A DNA stretch of 31,694 nucleotides from JBDKGH01 sp039798265 (GCA_039798265.1 JBDKGH010000127.1:1-31694); one strand, 5' to 3'. Counted from the first letter of the stretch, positions 16,635 to 24,743 are shown. Notes: generated by a model from the sequence alone, not told the origin. Program-made: numbers and translations.

Positions 16635-16691
16635 AGGCTTTTTCATTGGATATAAACCTCTTAACCCGGTTTATCTCCGCTAAAAAAGCCT
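16635..16691 (-). other. Nested inverted repeats between the small basic protein gene and rplU
   Basis: The outer arms are AGGCTTTTT (16635-16643) and AAAAAGCCT (16683-16691). Nested inside are ATAAACC (16652-16658) and GGTTTAT (16668-16674). On the minus strand the outer stem is followed by ATTTTTAT, so it could act as a terminator for the small gene at 16715-16819. It lies upstream of the predicted rplU promoter, so it would be in the rplU leader only if a longer transcript exists. Confidence 0.5.
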
Positions 16692-16714
16692 GTTTTTGTA
16701 GTTTTAAAAACCGA

Positions 16715-16819
16715 TTAGTCGTACTTCGGTTTTTTATCGCGCTTTTCAGCACGTTTTTCTTTGATAGACTTAGTCGCTTCCTTCTTCGTCTCTTTCTTTT
16801 GGTTCATTCCTTTTGACAT
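16715..16819 (-). CDS. Small, highly basic protein of 34 residues
   Basis: Too short for most gene callers but well supported: an ATG at 16819, 34 codons and a TAA. A promoter with ideal spacing (TTTG-19-TATCTTCG) ends 28 bases upstream. The peptide begins MSKGMNQKKETKKEATKSI and ends EKRDKKPKYD. Fifteen of 34 residues are Lys or Arg and it has no hydrophobic core, so it is probably unstructured and may bind nucleic acid or the ribosome. I recall similar short 'MSKGM(D/N)xKK' proteins annotated as hypothetical in other Bacteroidota, but no function is known to me. Its position beside rplU-rpmA fits a ribosome-related role only by inference. Confidence 0.7.
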   Translation of the reverse strand: MSKGMNQKKETKKEATKSIKEKRAEKRDKKPKYD

Positions 16820-16847
16820 GATGATCTAGTTTTTTGGATGATGTATG

Positions 16848-16878
16848 CGAAGATAAAGACTGTGCATGGGAGATCAAA
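16848..16878 (-). promoter_or_regulatory. Predicted promoter of the 34-residue protein gene
   Basis: Minus-strand TATCTTCG (16855 to 16848) with TTTG (16878-16875) exactly 19 bases upstream. The leader to the ATG at 16819 would be about 20-25 bases. Confidence 0.6.
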
Positions 16879-16918
16879 GTGATTTCGTGAAAATCCCGCT
16901 AGTTTTTTTTCAAAAAAA

Positions 16919-16939
16919 AACTACCCCGTTTGGGGTAGC
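16919..16939 (-). terminator. Terminator after nrdA
   Basis: CTACCCC (16921-16927), loop GTTT, GGGGTAG (16932-16938). On the minus strand a run of nine T follows. It ends the nrdB-nrdA transcript 40 bases past the nrdA stop. Confidence 0.8.
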
Positions 16940-16979
16940 TTTTTAACCTTGAATCAAATCTTTAATCCGTTAGCGATGA

Positions 16980-19448
16980 TTAGCCGCTACACATTTCACA
17001 TGCATCAGGATTGTCGAGTGAACAAGCAATAGCTGCTTGTTGACGTGCAATATCTTCTGCGCTCATGCCGCTGTAGGGCGATTGAACTTCGAAATTCATA
17101 GCTGATTGCGTTACGGCTACTGGAGCGGCGTTTACGGCCACTTCTGTTGCTACAGCTTCCGCTACTTCCGTTGCTGGTTGTTCGGTGTACTTCTTTTCTA
17201 CGGTGAATTTAATTGCATCCGTCGCTGCTTTGGTGCGGAGGTAATACATACCTGTTTTCAATCCGCGCTCCCAAGCATAGAAGTGCATAGAAGTCAACTT
17301 ACCGAAGTTCGGGTTTTCCATGAATACGTTCAACGATTGGCTTTGGCAGATATAAGCTCCGCGCTCGGCTGACATTTCGATGATCGCTTTTTGAGAAAGT
17401 TCCCAAGCTGTTTTGTAAAGCGCCTTTAAATTATCTGGAATCTCAGCAATGTTTTGAACTGAACCATTGGCTGCGATCACTTTGTTTTTCAAATCTTCGT
17501 TCCAAATACCCAAGTTTACCAAGTCCTTCAAAAGGTGCTTGTTCACGATGATGTACTCACCAGCCAATACACGACGAGTGTAAATATTGCTCGTGTATGG
17601 TTCGAAACACTCGTTATTACCTAGGATTTGTGCTGTAGAGGCTGTTGGCATTGGAGCGAGCAAGAGTGAGTTGCGCATTCCAAATTCTTTGATCTCTTCT
17701 TTCAACACATCCCATTCCCAACGGCTAGTAGGCTGCACATTCCACATATCAAACTGAAGAATACCTTTCGAAGCTGGTGATCCAGCAAACGTTTGGTATG
17801 GACCATCAATTTTAGCCAAGTCTTTCGACGCTGTGCATGCTGCGTAGTAGATGGTCTCGAATACTTCTTTATTCAGTTTGCGCGCCTCTGTGCTATCAAA
17901 TGGGAAACGCATCAATATGAAGGCATCAGCTAAACCTTGCACACCAATGCCAATAGGACGGTGACGCATGTTACTGTTGCGTGTTTCAGGAACTGGATAG
18001 TAGTTACCATCAATAATACGGTTCAAGTTGATGGTCAACTGGTAGGTTACTTCAAACAACTTGTCATGATCGAAGCTACCGTCTTTCACAAACTTAGGAA
18101 GAGCGATAGAACCCAAGTTACACACGGCGATTTCGTCAGCAGAAGTGTACTCCATGATTTCGGTGCACAAGTTTGAAGACTTGATGGTACCGAGGTTTTG
18201 TTGGTTGCTCTTTCCGTTAGCGGCATCCTTGTAAAGCATATAAGGCGTACCGGTTTCGATTTGTGATTCCAAAATTTTGAACCACAGATCTTGCGCTTTG
18301 ATGGTTTGACGACCGCGGCCTTCCGTTTCGTACTTGGTGTACAACGCTTCAAACTCAGGGCCCCACACATCCGAAAGACCTGGACATTCGTTAGGACACA
18401 TCAAGGTCCACATTCCATCATCTTTCACGCGTTGCATGAACAAGTCTGGAATCCATAGCGCATAGAACAAGTCGCGAGCGCGTGCTTCTTCCTTACCGTG
18501 GTTTTTCTTTAGATCGAGGAATTCGTATACATCAGCGTGCCATGGCTCGAGGTAGATTGCGAAAGAACCTTTGCGCTTTCCACCGCCTTGGTCAACGTAA
18601 CGAGCAGTGTCATTAAACACTTTCAACATAGGAACAATACCATTGCTTGTACCGTTGGTTCCTTTGATGTAAGAACCTTTCGCACGCACGTTGTGGATGC
18701 TTAGACCGATACCGCCAGCGCTTTGGGAGATGAGCGCGCTTTGTTTTAATGTATTGTAAATACCATCAATAGAGTCGCTTTGCATTTGCAACAAGAAACA
18801 GCTACTCATTTGAGGCTTAGGTGTACCCGCATTGAAAAGCGTTGGGGTGGCGTGTGTAAACCAGCCTTCACTCATCATATTATAGGTACGCACCACTTGA
18901 TCGAGGTCGTGTTTGTGAACACCTACAGCAACACGCATAAACAAGTGCTGCGGACGTTCAGCCACTTTGCCGAACAATTTCAACAAATAAGAACGCTCTA
19001 GGGTTTTGAAACCGAAGTAATCAAAATTGAAGTCGCGATCATAGATGATGGTGCTATCCAATAGAGGTGCGTTCTCCATAACGATCTCATAAACATCTTG
19101 AGCCAACAATCCAGCGTTTTGGCCGGTTTTCGGATCAACATATTCGTAGAGGTCCTTCATAGTTTGAGAGAACGACTTCTTGGTATTTTTATGAAGGTTA
19201 CTCACAGCTATACGCGATGCCAACAAGGCGTAGTCTGGGTGAGTAGTGGCGTTGGTAGCCGCAATTTCTGCTGCTAAATTGTCCAATTCGCTGGTAGTAA
19301 CACCATCGTAAACTCCTTCAATCACCTTCATGGCGATTTTAACAGGATCAACGATAGGGTTCAAGCCATAGCACAGTTTGGTAACACGTGCTGTGATCTT
19401 GTCGAACTTGACACTTTCCTTGTGACCGTCGCGTTTAATAACGTACAT
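16980..19448 (-). CDS. nrdA: Class Ia ribonucleoside-diphosphate reductase, alpha (large) subunit
   Basis: Reduces ribonucleoside diphosphates to deoxyribonucleotides using the radical supplied by NrdB. The 822 residues begin with an ATP-cone (about 1-90, 'YVIKRDGHKESVKFDKI'), so overall dATP/ATP control is expected. Catalytic residues are visible: Cys217 in 'MSSCFLL', Asn426-Cys428-Glu430 in 'NLCTEI', Cys443 in 'VCNLGSIAL', the radical-path tyrosine pair in 'TGMYYLRTKAA' and the redox cysteine pair in the C-terminal 'CEMCSG'. Numbering and motifs sit close to eukaryotic R1 rather than E. coli NrdA. A region of about 60 residues before the tail is Ala/Val/Glu-rich and probably flexible. A strong GGAGGAA lies six bases before the ATG. 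nrdB lies upstream, the reverse of the common order. Confidence 0.97.
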   Translation of the reverse strand: MYVIKRDGHKESVKFDKITARVTKLCYGLNPIVDPVKIAMKVIEGVYDGVTTSELDNLAAEIAATNATTHPDYALLASRIAVSNLHKNTKKSFSQTMKDLYEYVDPKTGQNAGLLAQDVYEIVMENAPLLDSTIIYDRDFNFDYFGFKTLERSYLLKLFGKVAERPQHLFMRVAVGVHKHDLDQVVRTYNMMSEGWFTHATPTLFNAGTPKPQMSSCFLLQMQSDSIDGIYNTLKQSALISQSAGGIGLSIHNVRAKGSYIKGTNGTSNGIVPMLKVFNDTARYVDQGGGKRKGSFAIYLEPWHADVYEFLDLKKNHGKEEARARDLFYALWIPDLFMQRVKDDGMWTLMCPNECPGLSDVWGPEFEALYTKYETEGRGRQTIKAQDLWFKILESQIETGTPYMLYKDAANGKSNQQNLGTIKSSNLCTEIMEYTSADEIAVCNLGSIALPKFVKDGSFDHDKLFEVTYQLTINLNRIIDGNYYPVPETRNSNMRHRPIGIGVQGLADAFILMRFPFDSTEARKLNKEVFETIYYAACTASKDLAKIDGPYQTFAGSPASKGILQFDMWNVQPTSRWEWDVLKEEIKEFGMRNSLLLAPMPTASTAQILGNNECFEPYTSNIYTRRVLAGEYIIVNKHLLKDLVNLGIWNEDLKNKVIAANGSVQNIAEIPDNLKALYKTAWELSQKAIIEMSAERGAYICQSQSLNVFMENPNFGKLTSMHFYAWERGLKTGMYYLRTKAATDAIKFTVEKKYTEQPATEVAEAVATEVAVNAAPVAVTQSAMNFEVQSPYSGMSAEDIARQQAAIACSLDNPDACEMCSG

Positions 19449-19454
19449 AAGTAC

Positions 19455-19461
19455 TTCCTCC
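19455..19461 (-). promoter_or_regulatory. Strong Shine-Dalgarno sequence of nrdA
   Basis: Minus-strand GGAGGAA ends six bases before the nrdA ATG. Bacteroidota genes rarely carry such a full anti-16S match, so it stands out in this window. Confidence 0.6.
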
Positions 19462-19499
19462 GTGTGGTTAATAGGGTGTTGGAAAACAATATTATCTAC

Positions 19500-19533
19500 T
19501 CATCAGAGAAATGTTCTCCCTGTCCTCTGATGA
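19500..19533 (-). other. Hairpin in the nrdB-nrdA intergenic region
   Basis: A perfect 9-bp inverted repeat: TCATCAGAG (19500-19508) and CTCTGATGA (19525-19533), with a 16-base loop. No T-run follows on the minus strand, so it is not a simple terminator. A second small hairpin with a 7-bp stem lies at 19625-19641, just after the nrdB stop. Confidence 0.55.
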
Positions 19534-19652
19534 TGAGAAATTCGGTTAATCGTGATCGGCTTTCACAAGCAGATCCAAATGTTGTTTAGGTAGTAGAAAA
19601 GTCTTGCGACCTGTCTATAGTTAGTCTCGGCTAAGCCAAGATAAGGTTCTCA

Positions 19653-20627
19653 CTAAAAATCTTCATCCAAACTAAAGCCTTGTTTTTCCTTATCGGCCAT
19701 AACACCGGCTTTTTGGTAATCGCCCACTCTTTTCTCGAAGAAGTTGGTCTTTCCTTGCAGAGAGATCATCTCCATAAAGTCAAATGGATTTGGCTTATTG
19801 TACACTTTTTCGTTGCCCAACTCCACCAATAGGCGGTCAGCCACAAATTCGATGTACTGCGCCATCAATTCTGAGTTCATACCGATCAACTTCACAGGAA
19901 GCGCGTCGATGATGAATTCTTTTTCAATTTCTACAGCGTTGGTGATGATCTCGCGGATGCGCTCTTTCGGAAGTTTGTTCACGATATGCTCGGTGTACAA
20001 CAAACAAGCAAAATCGCAATGCAAACCTTCGTCACGGCTAATCAACTCGTTACTAAAACTCAAGCCGGGCATCAAACCGCGTTTTTTCAACCAGAAAATA
20101 CTGCAGAAGCTACCACTGAAGAAAATACCTTCCACTGCAGCAAAGGCCACCAAGCGTTCCGCGAACGAGTCGCTTTTAATCCAACGCAAAGCCCATTCTG
20201 CTTTCTTCTTCACACAATCCAAGGTGTCAATTGCTTTGAACAAGTAATTTTTCTCAGCTGTATCCTTGATATACGTATCGATCAACAATGAGTAGGTCTC
20301 ACTGTGGATGTTCTCCATCATAATTTGGAAGCCATAGAAAAACTTAGCTTCTGTGTATTGCACCTCACGCACGAAGTTTTCGGCGAGGTTTTCATTCACA
20401 ATACCATCGCTAGCCGCAAAAAACGCCAACACGTGCTTAATGAAGTGACGCTCGTCGTCGTTCAACTTCGTATTCCAATCTACCAAATCAGCTTCTAAGT
20501 CAATCTCCTCTGCCGTCCAGAAATTCGCTTCTGACTTTTTGTAAAAATGCCATACGTCCTCATGCACTATTGGAAATAGTACAAAACGATCTGGGTTTTC
20601 TTTTAATATCGGTTCTTCGTGTATCAT
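19653..20627 (-). CDS. nrdB: Class Ia ribonucleoside-diphosphate reductase, beta (radical) subunit
   Basis: Carries the di-iron tyrosyl-radical cofactor for NrdA. With the ATG at 20627 the protein has 324 residues and starts MIHEEPILKENPDRFVLFPI, the usual NrdB opening. The reading frame stays open to 20753, but those 42 extra residues have no counterpart and begin at a TTG. Iron ligands and radical site are visible: Asp43 ('EEIDLEADL'), Glu105, His108 and radical Tyr112 ('ENIHSETY'), Glu166 ('AAVEGIFF'), Glu200 and His203 ('RDEGLHCDFACLL'). Sequence such as 'FFAASDGIVNENLAENF' is close to eukaryotic R2. It lies upstream of nrdA with a 204-bp gap containing a hairpin. Confidence 0.96.
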   Translation of the reverse strand: MIHEEPILKENPDRFVLFPIVHEDVWHFYKKSEANFWTAEEIDLEADLVDWNTKLNDDERHFIKHVLAFFAASDGIVNENLAENFVREVQYTEAKFFYGFQIMMENIHSETYSLLIDTYIKDTAEKNYLFKAIDTLDCVKKKAEWALRWIKSDSFAERLVAFAAVEGIFFSGSFCSIFWLKKRGLMPGLSFSNELISRDEGLHCDFACLLYTEHIVNKLPKERIREIITNAVEIEKEFIIDALPVKLIGMNSELMAQYIEFVADRLLVELGNEKVYNKPNPFDFMEMISLQGKTNFFEKRVGDYQKAGVMADKEKQGFSLDEDF

Positions 20628-21230
20628 GTTGGTTTTAACAATTTCTCCCTCTTCTTGTTGGATACCCACGTGAAAAAGGATCGCTGTTATCTTAAAAACG
20701 GTTAGTCCTATCTGTTTTTTAGAGGCTATCAATACTACCTCTTTGTGTTTCAATGAAAACCACAGGTTTTATAGGCCTTTCAGGGATTTTCATTGAGGTC
20801 CTCAAAGATTCATTAAAAGAGATAAAAAACCAATCTAAAACAGTTAACAACAAGCCCCACTTTTTAACATGACAACGCACCGCCTTCCGCTAATCCTTAC
20901 TAGCACTGATTTTCTCAAAAGCCAACACCAGTTCTGTCAGTAACACATAGCCAAATTGACCGAAAAAGATGGCACGCGATTTATAGGCTGACAAATTCAC
21001 TTTCAATTTGTTAATTCTATTTTACGAATAATGGAATAAGTGTAGAAAAATTGTTAGAAACTGAGACTACTTTTTATTTTTCTATTCCACCTGTTTGAGT
21101 TACGCGTGCGCGTTCCTTTTTATATACGTTATGTCAGTATTTTGGCAAGGGCACGATTTTTAACGAGGCTGCGGCCGCATTAATTACATTTGCAACCCTC
21201 TGTCTTCGGACGGACTATTTTTCAAAGCAT
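20628..21230. other. 603-bp intergenic region between divergent nrdB and secA
   Basis: It holds no recognised gene. It contains a 13-base palindrome TTGAGGTCCTCAA (20793-20805), a 9-bp inverted repeat CAATGAAAA (20751-20759) / TTTTCATTG (20787-20795), a possible 36-38 codon minus-strand reading frame (20890-21006), and a secA-side -7 box at 21185-21192. The nrdB promoter was not identified. Confidence 0.6.
21185..21192 (+). promoter_or_regulatory. Possible secA promoter -7 box (TACATTTG)
   Basis: TACATTTG fits TAnnTTTG and lies 38 bases before the secA ATG. No clear -33 TTG is present at the usual spacing. Confidence 0.4.
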
Positions 21231-24200
21231 ATGATTGGAACTTTCAATAAAATCCTAAAACGAATATTAGGAGACAAAAGAGAAACAGATCTCAAGTCGG
21301 TACAACCGCTCGTTACACGCATCAACGAGATTGGCACTACTCTTACCGGCATTAGCCACGACGAACTGCGCAATCGCGCTACAGCCCTCAAAATGCGCAT
21401 CGCTGATCATACTGCTGCCATGGAAAAGGAAATCGTTGTTTTAAAAGAACAAGCGGAGTCCTTGCCTTCTTCAGAGCTCGAACAAAAAGAAGCGATTTTC
21501 AATCAAGTTGATGCCCTTACCAAAGAGATCGATCAAGAGATTGAAAAAGTGCTCGAGGAAATATTACCAGAGGCTTTCGCCATCGTAAAAGAAACCGCTC
21601 GCCGTTTGAAAGAAAACAGCGAAATCATCGTCACTGCCAGCGAAGTGGATAAAATGCTCGCACTCAGCGGACGTAAAGATTATGTAACCATCTCTGGCGA
21701 TAAAGCCATTTGGAAAAACTCTTGGGATGCCGCAGGTAATAAGGTGACCTGGGATATGGTACACTACGATGTGCAGTTAATTGGTGGTATTGCGCTTCAC
21801 TCAGGGAAAGTGGCGGAGATGACAACCGGAGAGGGTAAAACCCTTGTGGCTACGCTGCCCGTATTCCTCAATGCGCTCGCCGGTAAAGGTGTGCACGTAG
21901 TAACCGTAAACGACTACCTCGCCAAACGTGACTCAGAATGGATGGGACCCTTATATGAGTTCCATGGATTAACCGTTGACTGCATCGACCGTCACCAGCC
22001 CAATTCTCCTGCCCGTTTAAACGCTTATCGCGCCAATATCACCTTTGGTACCAACAACGAATTTGGTTTCGACTATCTCCGCGACAATATGGCTGTAGAT
22101 GCCAACATGCTCGTTCAACGCAAACACCATTTCGCCATTGTCGATGAGGTCGATTCTGTATTGATCGATGAAGCTCGAACTCCATTGATCATTTCTGGTC
22201 CAACACCTCGTGGCGATCAGCAAGAATTTGACAACTTGAAACCAAAAGTTCAGTTGCTCATCAATGCTCAGCGACAAGCCACTACCGACTTTTTGACTTT
22301 TGCAAAAAAGAAATTACAACCTGAATCAGGTTCATCTTCGAAAGAAGATACCCAAGAAGGAGGTCTTGCTCTTTTCCGCGCCTACCGCGGTTTGCCAAAG
22401 AACAAAGCGCTCATCAAATTTTTGAGTGAAGAAGGAATGAAGGCCCAGCTTTTGAAAACAGAAGCCGGATTTTTAGCCGACAATCAGCGCAATATGCCGC
22501 AAGCGGATGCGGAACTTTTCTTTGTTATTGATGAAAAAAATAACCAAGTAGAGTTAACAGAAAAAGGTATTCACCTTATGTCTTCCAACATGGAAGACGA
22601 TCGCTTCTTTGTGTTGCCCGACATCGGAACGGAAGTAGCTGAAATTGAAAAACGCGCGCAAAACGATGAAGAAAAAGCGCGCATGCTCGAAGCTTTACAG
22701 CGCGATTACGCTGTGAAAAGCGAACGCATACATACCATCAACCAGTTGTTGAAGGCTTATTCGCTCTTCGAAAAAGACGTGGATTATGTGGTGATCGACA
22801 ACAAGGTTAAAATTGTTGACGAACAAACGGGTCGTATCATGGAAGGCCGTCGTTATTCGGATGGCTTGCACCAAGCGATAGAAGCGAAAGAAAATGTAAA
22901 AGTGGAAGCCGCTACACAAACGTACGCGACCATTACCTTACAAAACTACTTCCGCATGTATCACAAACTCGCTGGTATGACTGGTACAGCTGAAACAGAA
23001 GCAGGAGAGCTTTGGGATATTTACAAGTTGGATGTGATGATCATTCCAACTAACCGTGGCATTCAACGCAAGGATATGGATGATAAAGTCTATAAAACCA
23101 AGCGTGAAAAATACAATGCTGTTATCGAAGAGATTACAGCCCTCAGCGGACAAGGTCGCCCAGTGCTCGTGGGTACTACCACTGTGGAAGTATCTGAGTT
23201 GTTGAGCAAAATGCTCCGCCTCCGCGGTATCGAGCACCAAGTATTGAATGCCAAGATGCACCAAAAAGAAGCCGACATTGTTGCGCTCGCTGGTCGCCAA
23301 GGCACCGTAACAATTGCCACTAACATGGCAGGTCGTGGTACGGACATCAAATTGGGAGAAGGAGTGAAAGAGTTGGGCGGTTTGGCCATTATTGGTACCG
23401 AGCGCCATGACTCGCGTCGTGTTGACCGTCAGTTACGCGGTCGTGCTGGTCGTCAAGGTGACCCAGGGTCTTCTCAGTTCTATGTATCGCTTGAAGATGA
23501 TTTGATGCGTTTGTTTGGTAGCGACCGCATCGCTAAAATGATGGACAGCTTAGGCATGAAAGAGGGCGAAGTAATTCAGCACTCCATGATTACGAGCTCC
23601 ATTGAACGTGCGCAGAAAAAAGTAGAAGAAAACAACTTTGGTATTCGTAAACGACTATTGGAATATGACGACGTGATGAACTCACAACGCGAAGTCATCT
23701 ACAAGCGCCGTAAGCACGCATTATATGGCGAGCGTTTGAAGTTGGATATCGACAACATGTTCTACGATCTTTCAGCCAACGTGGTGATGAGTCATCATAG
23801 CTCCAAAAACTATGAAGCCTTTAAGTTAGATATGATTCGTTTCTTCGGTATTGATTTGGACATCACAGAAAGTGATTTCATCAGTGCCAAAGAGAACGTG
23901 ATGATTGACAACGTATATCGCGCGGTAGAAGCAGCTTACAAGCACAAGGTAGAAACACTTGCCTCTGAAGTGTATCCGAACATCAAGCAAGTCTATGAGA
24001 ACAATCCAAATGGATATGTAAACATGGCTATTCCGTTTACTGATGGCCGCAAAGGCATTCAAGTAGCAGTAAACATGGAGCAAGCGGTAAAAACGGAAGG
24101 ACGCGAAGTGATCTCTGCACTTGAAAAGGGCATTACACTTGCGATCATTGATCAGAACTGGAAAGAGCATTTGCGCGCGATGGATGATTTGCGCGGTAAC

Positions 24201-24578
24201 GTTCAGTTTGCAGCGCACGAGCAGAAAGACCCCCTTTTGATTTACAAATTTGAAAGTTATGAGTTGTTTAAGCAAATGATTGCAAAAACCAACTCAGAGA
24301 TTGCAGGATTCCTTATCGGCGCAGTGATACCACAGCAGCAAGCACCTCGTCCATCAGCAGCACCTCGTCCGGTGGAGCAACCGAAAGTGCAAATTCAAAA
24401 AGCGGAGGCCCGTAATTTGAATGAACAAGTCAGTGCTTCACGACCTGATGCCGGGGCTCAGCCAGCGGCAGTAAAAGTTCCTATTAAGGCCGAAACCAAA
24501 ATTGGACGTAATGATCCATGTCCTTGTGGTTCGGGCAAGAAGTATAAAGCTTGTCACGGGCAGGGTACAGCAGCCTAA
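21231..24578 (+). CDS. secA: Preprotein translocase ATPase SecA
   Basis: Motor of the Sec pathway that drives unfolded preproteins through SecYEG. The 1115 residues contain Walker A 'MTTGEGKTLVATLP' (about 197-210), 'TFGTNNEFGFDYLRDNM', DEAD-box-like 'VDEVDSVLIDEARTPLIISG' (304-323), 'LAGMTGTAETEAGEL' and 'NMAGRGTDIKLGEGV' of the second ATPase domain, the arginine-finger region 'DRQLRGRAGRQGDPGSSQFYVSLED', and the helical scaffold/wing. The C-terminus ends in a zinc-binding CPCGSGKKYKACHG (Cys1097, Cys1099, Cys1108, His1109) after a Pro/Gln/Ala-rich linker. It is over 200 residues longer than E. coli SecA. Much of the excess is an inserted region after residue 330 and extra helices near 65-110, which fits the long Bacteroidota form. 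A strong terminator follows. Confidence 0.98.
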   Translation: MIGTFNKILKRILGDKRETDLKSVQPLVTRINEIGTTLTGISHDELRNRATALKMRIADHTAAMEKEIVVLKEQAESLPSSELEQKEAIFNQVDALTKEIDQEIEKVLEEILPEAFAIVKETARRLKENSEIIVTASEVDKMLALSGRKDYVTISGDKAIWKNSWDAAGNKVTWDMVHYDVQLIGGIALHSGKVAEMTTGEGKTLVATLPVFLNALAGKGVHVVTVNDYLAKRDSEWMGPLYEFHGLTVDCIDRHQPNSPARLNAYRANITFGTNNEFGFDYLRDNMAVDANMLVQRKHHFAIVDEVDSVLIDEARTPLIISGPTPRGDQQEFDNLKPKVQLLINAQRQATTDFLTFAKKKLQPESGSSSKEDTQEGGLALFRAYRGLPKNKALIKFLSEEGMKAQLLKTEAGFLADNQRNMPQADAELFFVIDEKNNQVELTEKGIHLMSSNMEDDRFFVLPDIGTEVAEIEKRAQNDEEKARMLEALQRDYAVKSERIHTINQLLKAYSLFEKDVDYVVIDNKVKIVDEQTGRIMEGRRYSDGLHQAIEAKENVKVEAATQTYATITLQNYFRMYHKLAGMTGTAETEAGELWDIYKLDVMIIPTNRGIQRKDMDDKVYKTKREKYNAVIEEITALSGQGRPVLVGTTTVEVSELLSKMLRLRGIEHQVLNAKMHQKEADIVALAGRQGTVTIATNMAGRGTDIKLGEGVKELGGLAIIGTERHDSRRVDRQLRGRAGRQGDPGSSQFYVSLEDDLMRLFGSDRIAKMMDSLGMKEGEVIQHSMITSSIERAQKKVEENNFGIRKRLLEYDDVMNSQREVIYKRRKHALYGERLKLDIDNMFYDLSANVVMSHHSSKNYEAFKLDMIRFFGIDLDITESDFISAKENVMIDNVYRAVEAAYKHKVETLASEVYPNIKQVYENNPNGYVNMAIPFTDGRKGIQVAVNMEQAVKTEGREVISALEKGITLAIIDQNWKEHLRAMDDLRGNVQFAAHEQKDPLLIYKFESYELFKQMIAKTNSEIAGFLIGAVIPQQQAPRPSAAPRPVEQPKVQIQKAEARNLNEQVSASRPDAGAQPAAVKVPIKAETKIGRNDPCPCGSGKKYKACHGQGTAA

Positions 24579-24599
24579 AAACGTATAAATAATATGCAG

Positions 24600-24630
24600 A
24601 CTCCCGTTAGGAATAACGGGAGTTTTTTTT
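24600..24630 (+). terminator. Rho-independent terminator of secA
   Basis: ACTCCCGTTA (24600-24609), GGAA tetraloop, TAACGGGAGT (24614-24623), then a T run to 24630. Perfect 10-bp stem. Confidence 0.92.
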
Positions 24631-24670
24631 GCATAACAAGTACTTGGATATGTCGTTATTTTTTAGGTAA

Positions 24671-24701
24671 AGACCTTATAGGTCTAAGACCTATAAGGTC
24701 T
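24671..24701. repeat. Perfect 31-base intergenic palindrome
   Basis: AGACCTTATAGGTCT (24671-24685), one base, then its exact reverse complement AGACCTATAAGGTCT (24687-24701). Each arm is itself a 6-3-6 inverted repeat (AGACCT/AGGTCT). It lies after the secA terminator and before the DUF1569 promoter. I recall similar AGACCT-type repeats scattered in Bacteroidota intergenic regions, so a dispersed REP-like element is likely. Confidence 0.75.
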
Positions 24702-24743
24702 TACACAAACCGCGCCGTATAGGATAAACGAATAATTTATATC

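Noticed and set aside
20628..20753. N-terminal extension of NrdB by 42 residues
   Set aside because: It starts at a TTG, has no counterpart in the NrdB family, and the ATG at 20627 gives the usual family N-terminus.
22938..23408. Long antisense reading frame (156 codons) inside secA
   Set aside because: It lies fully within the conserved second ATPase domain of SecA and reads as a low-complexity shadow of it.
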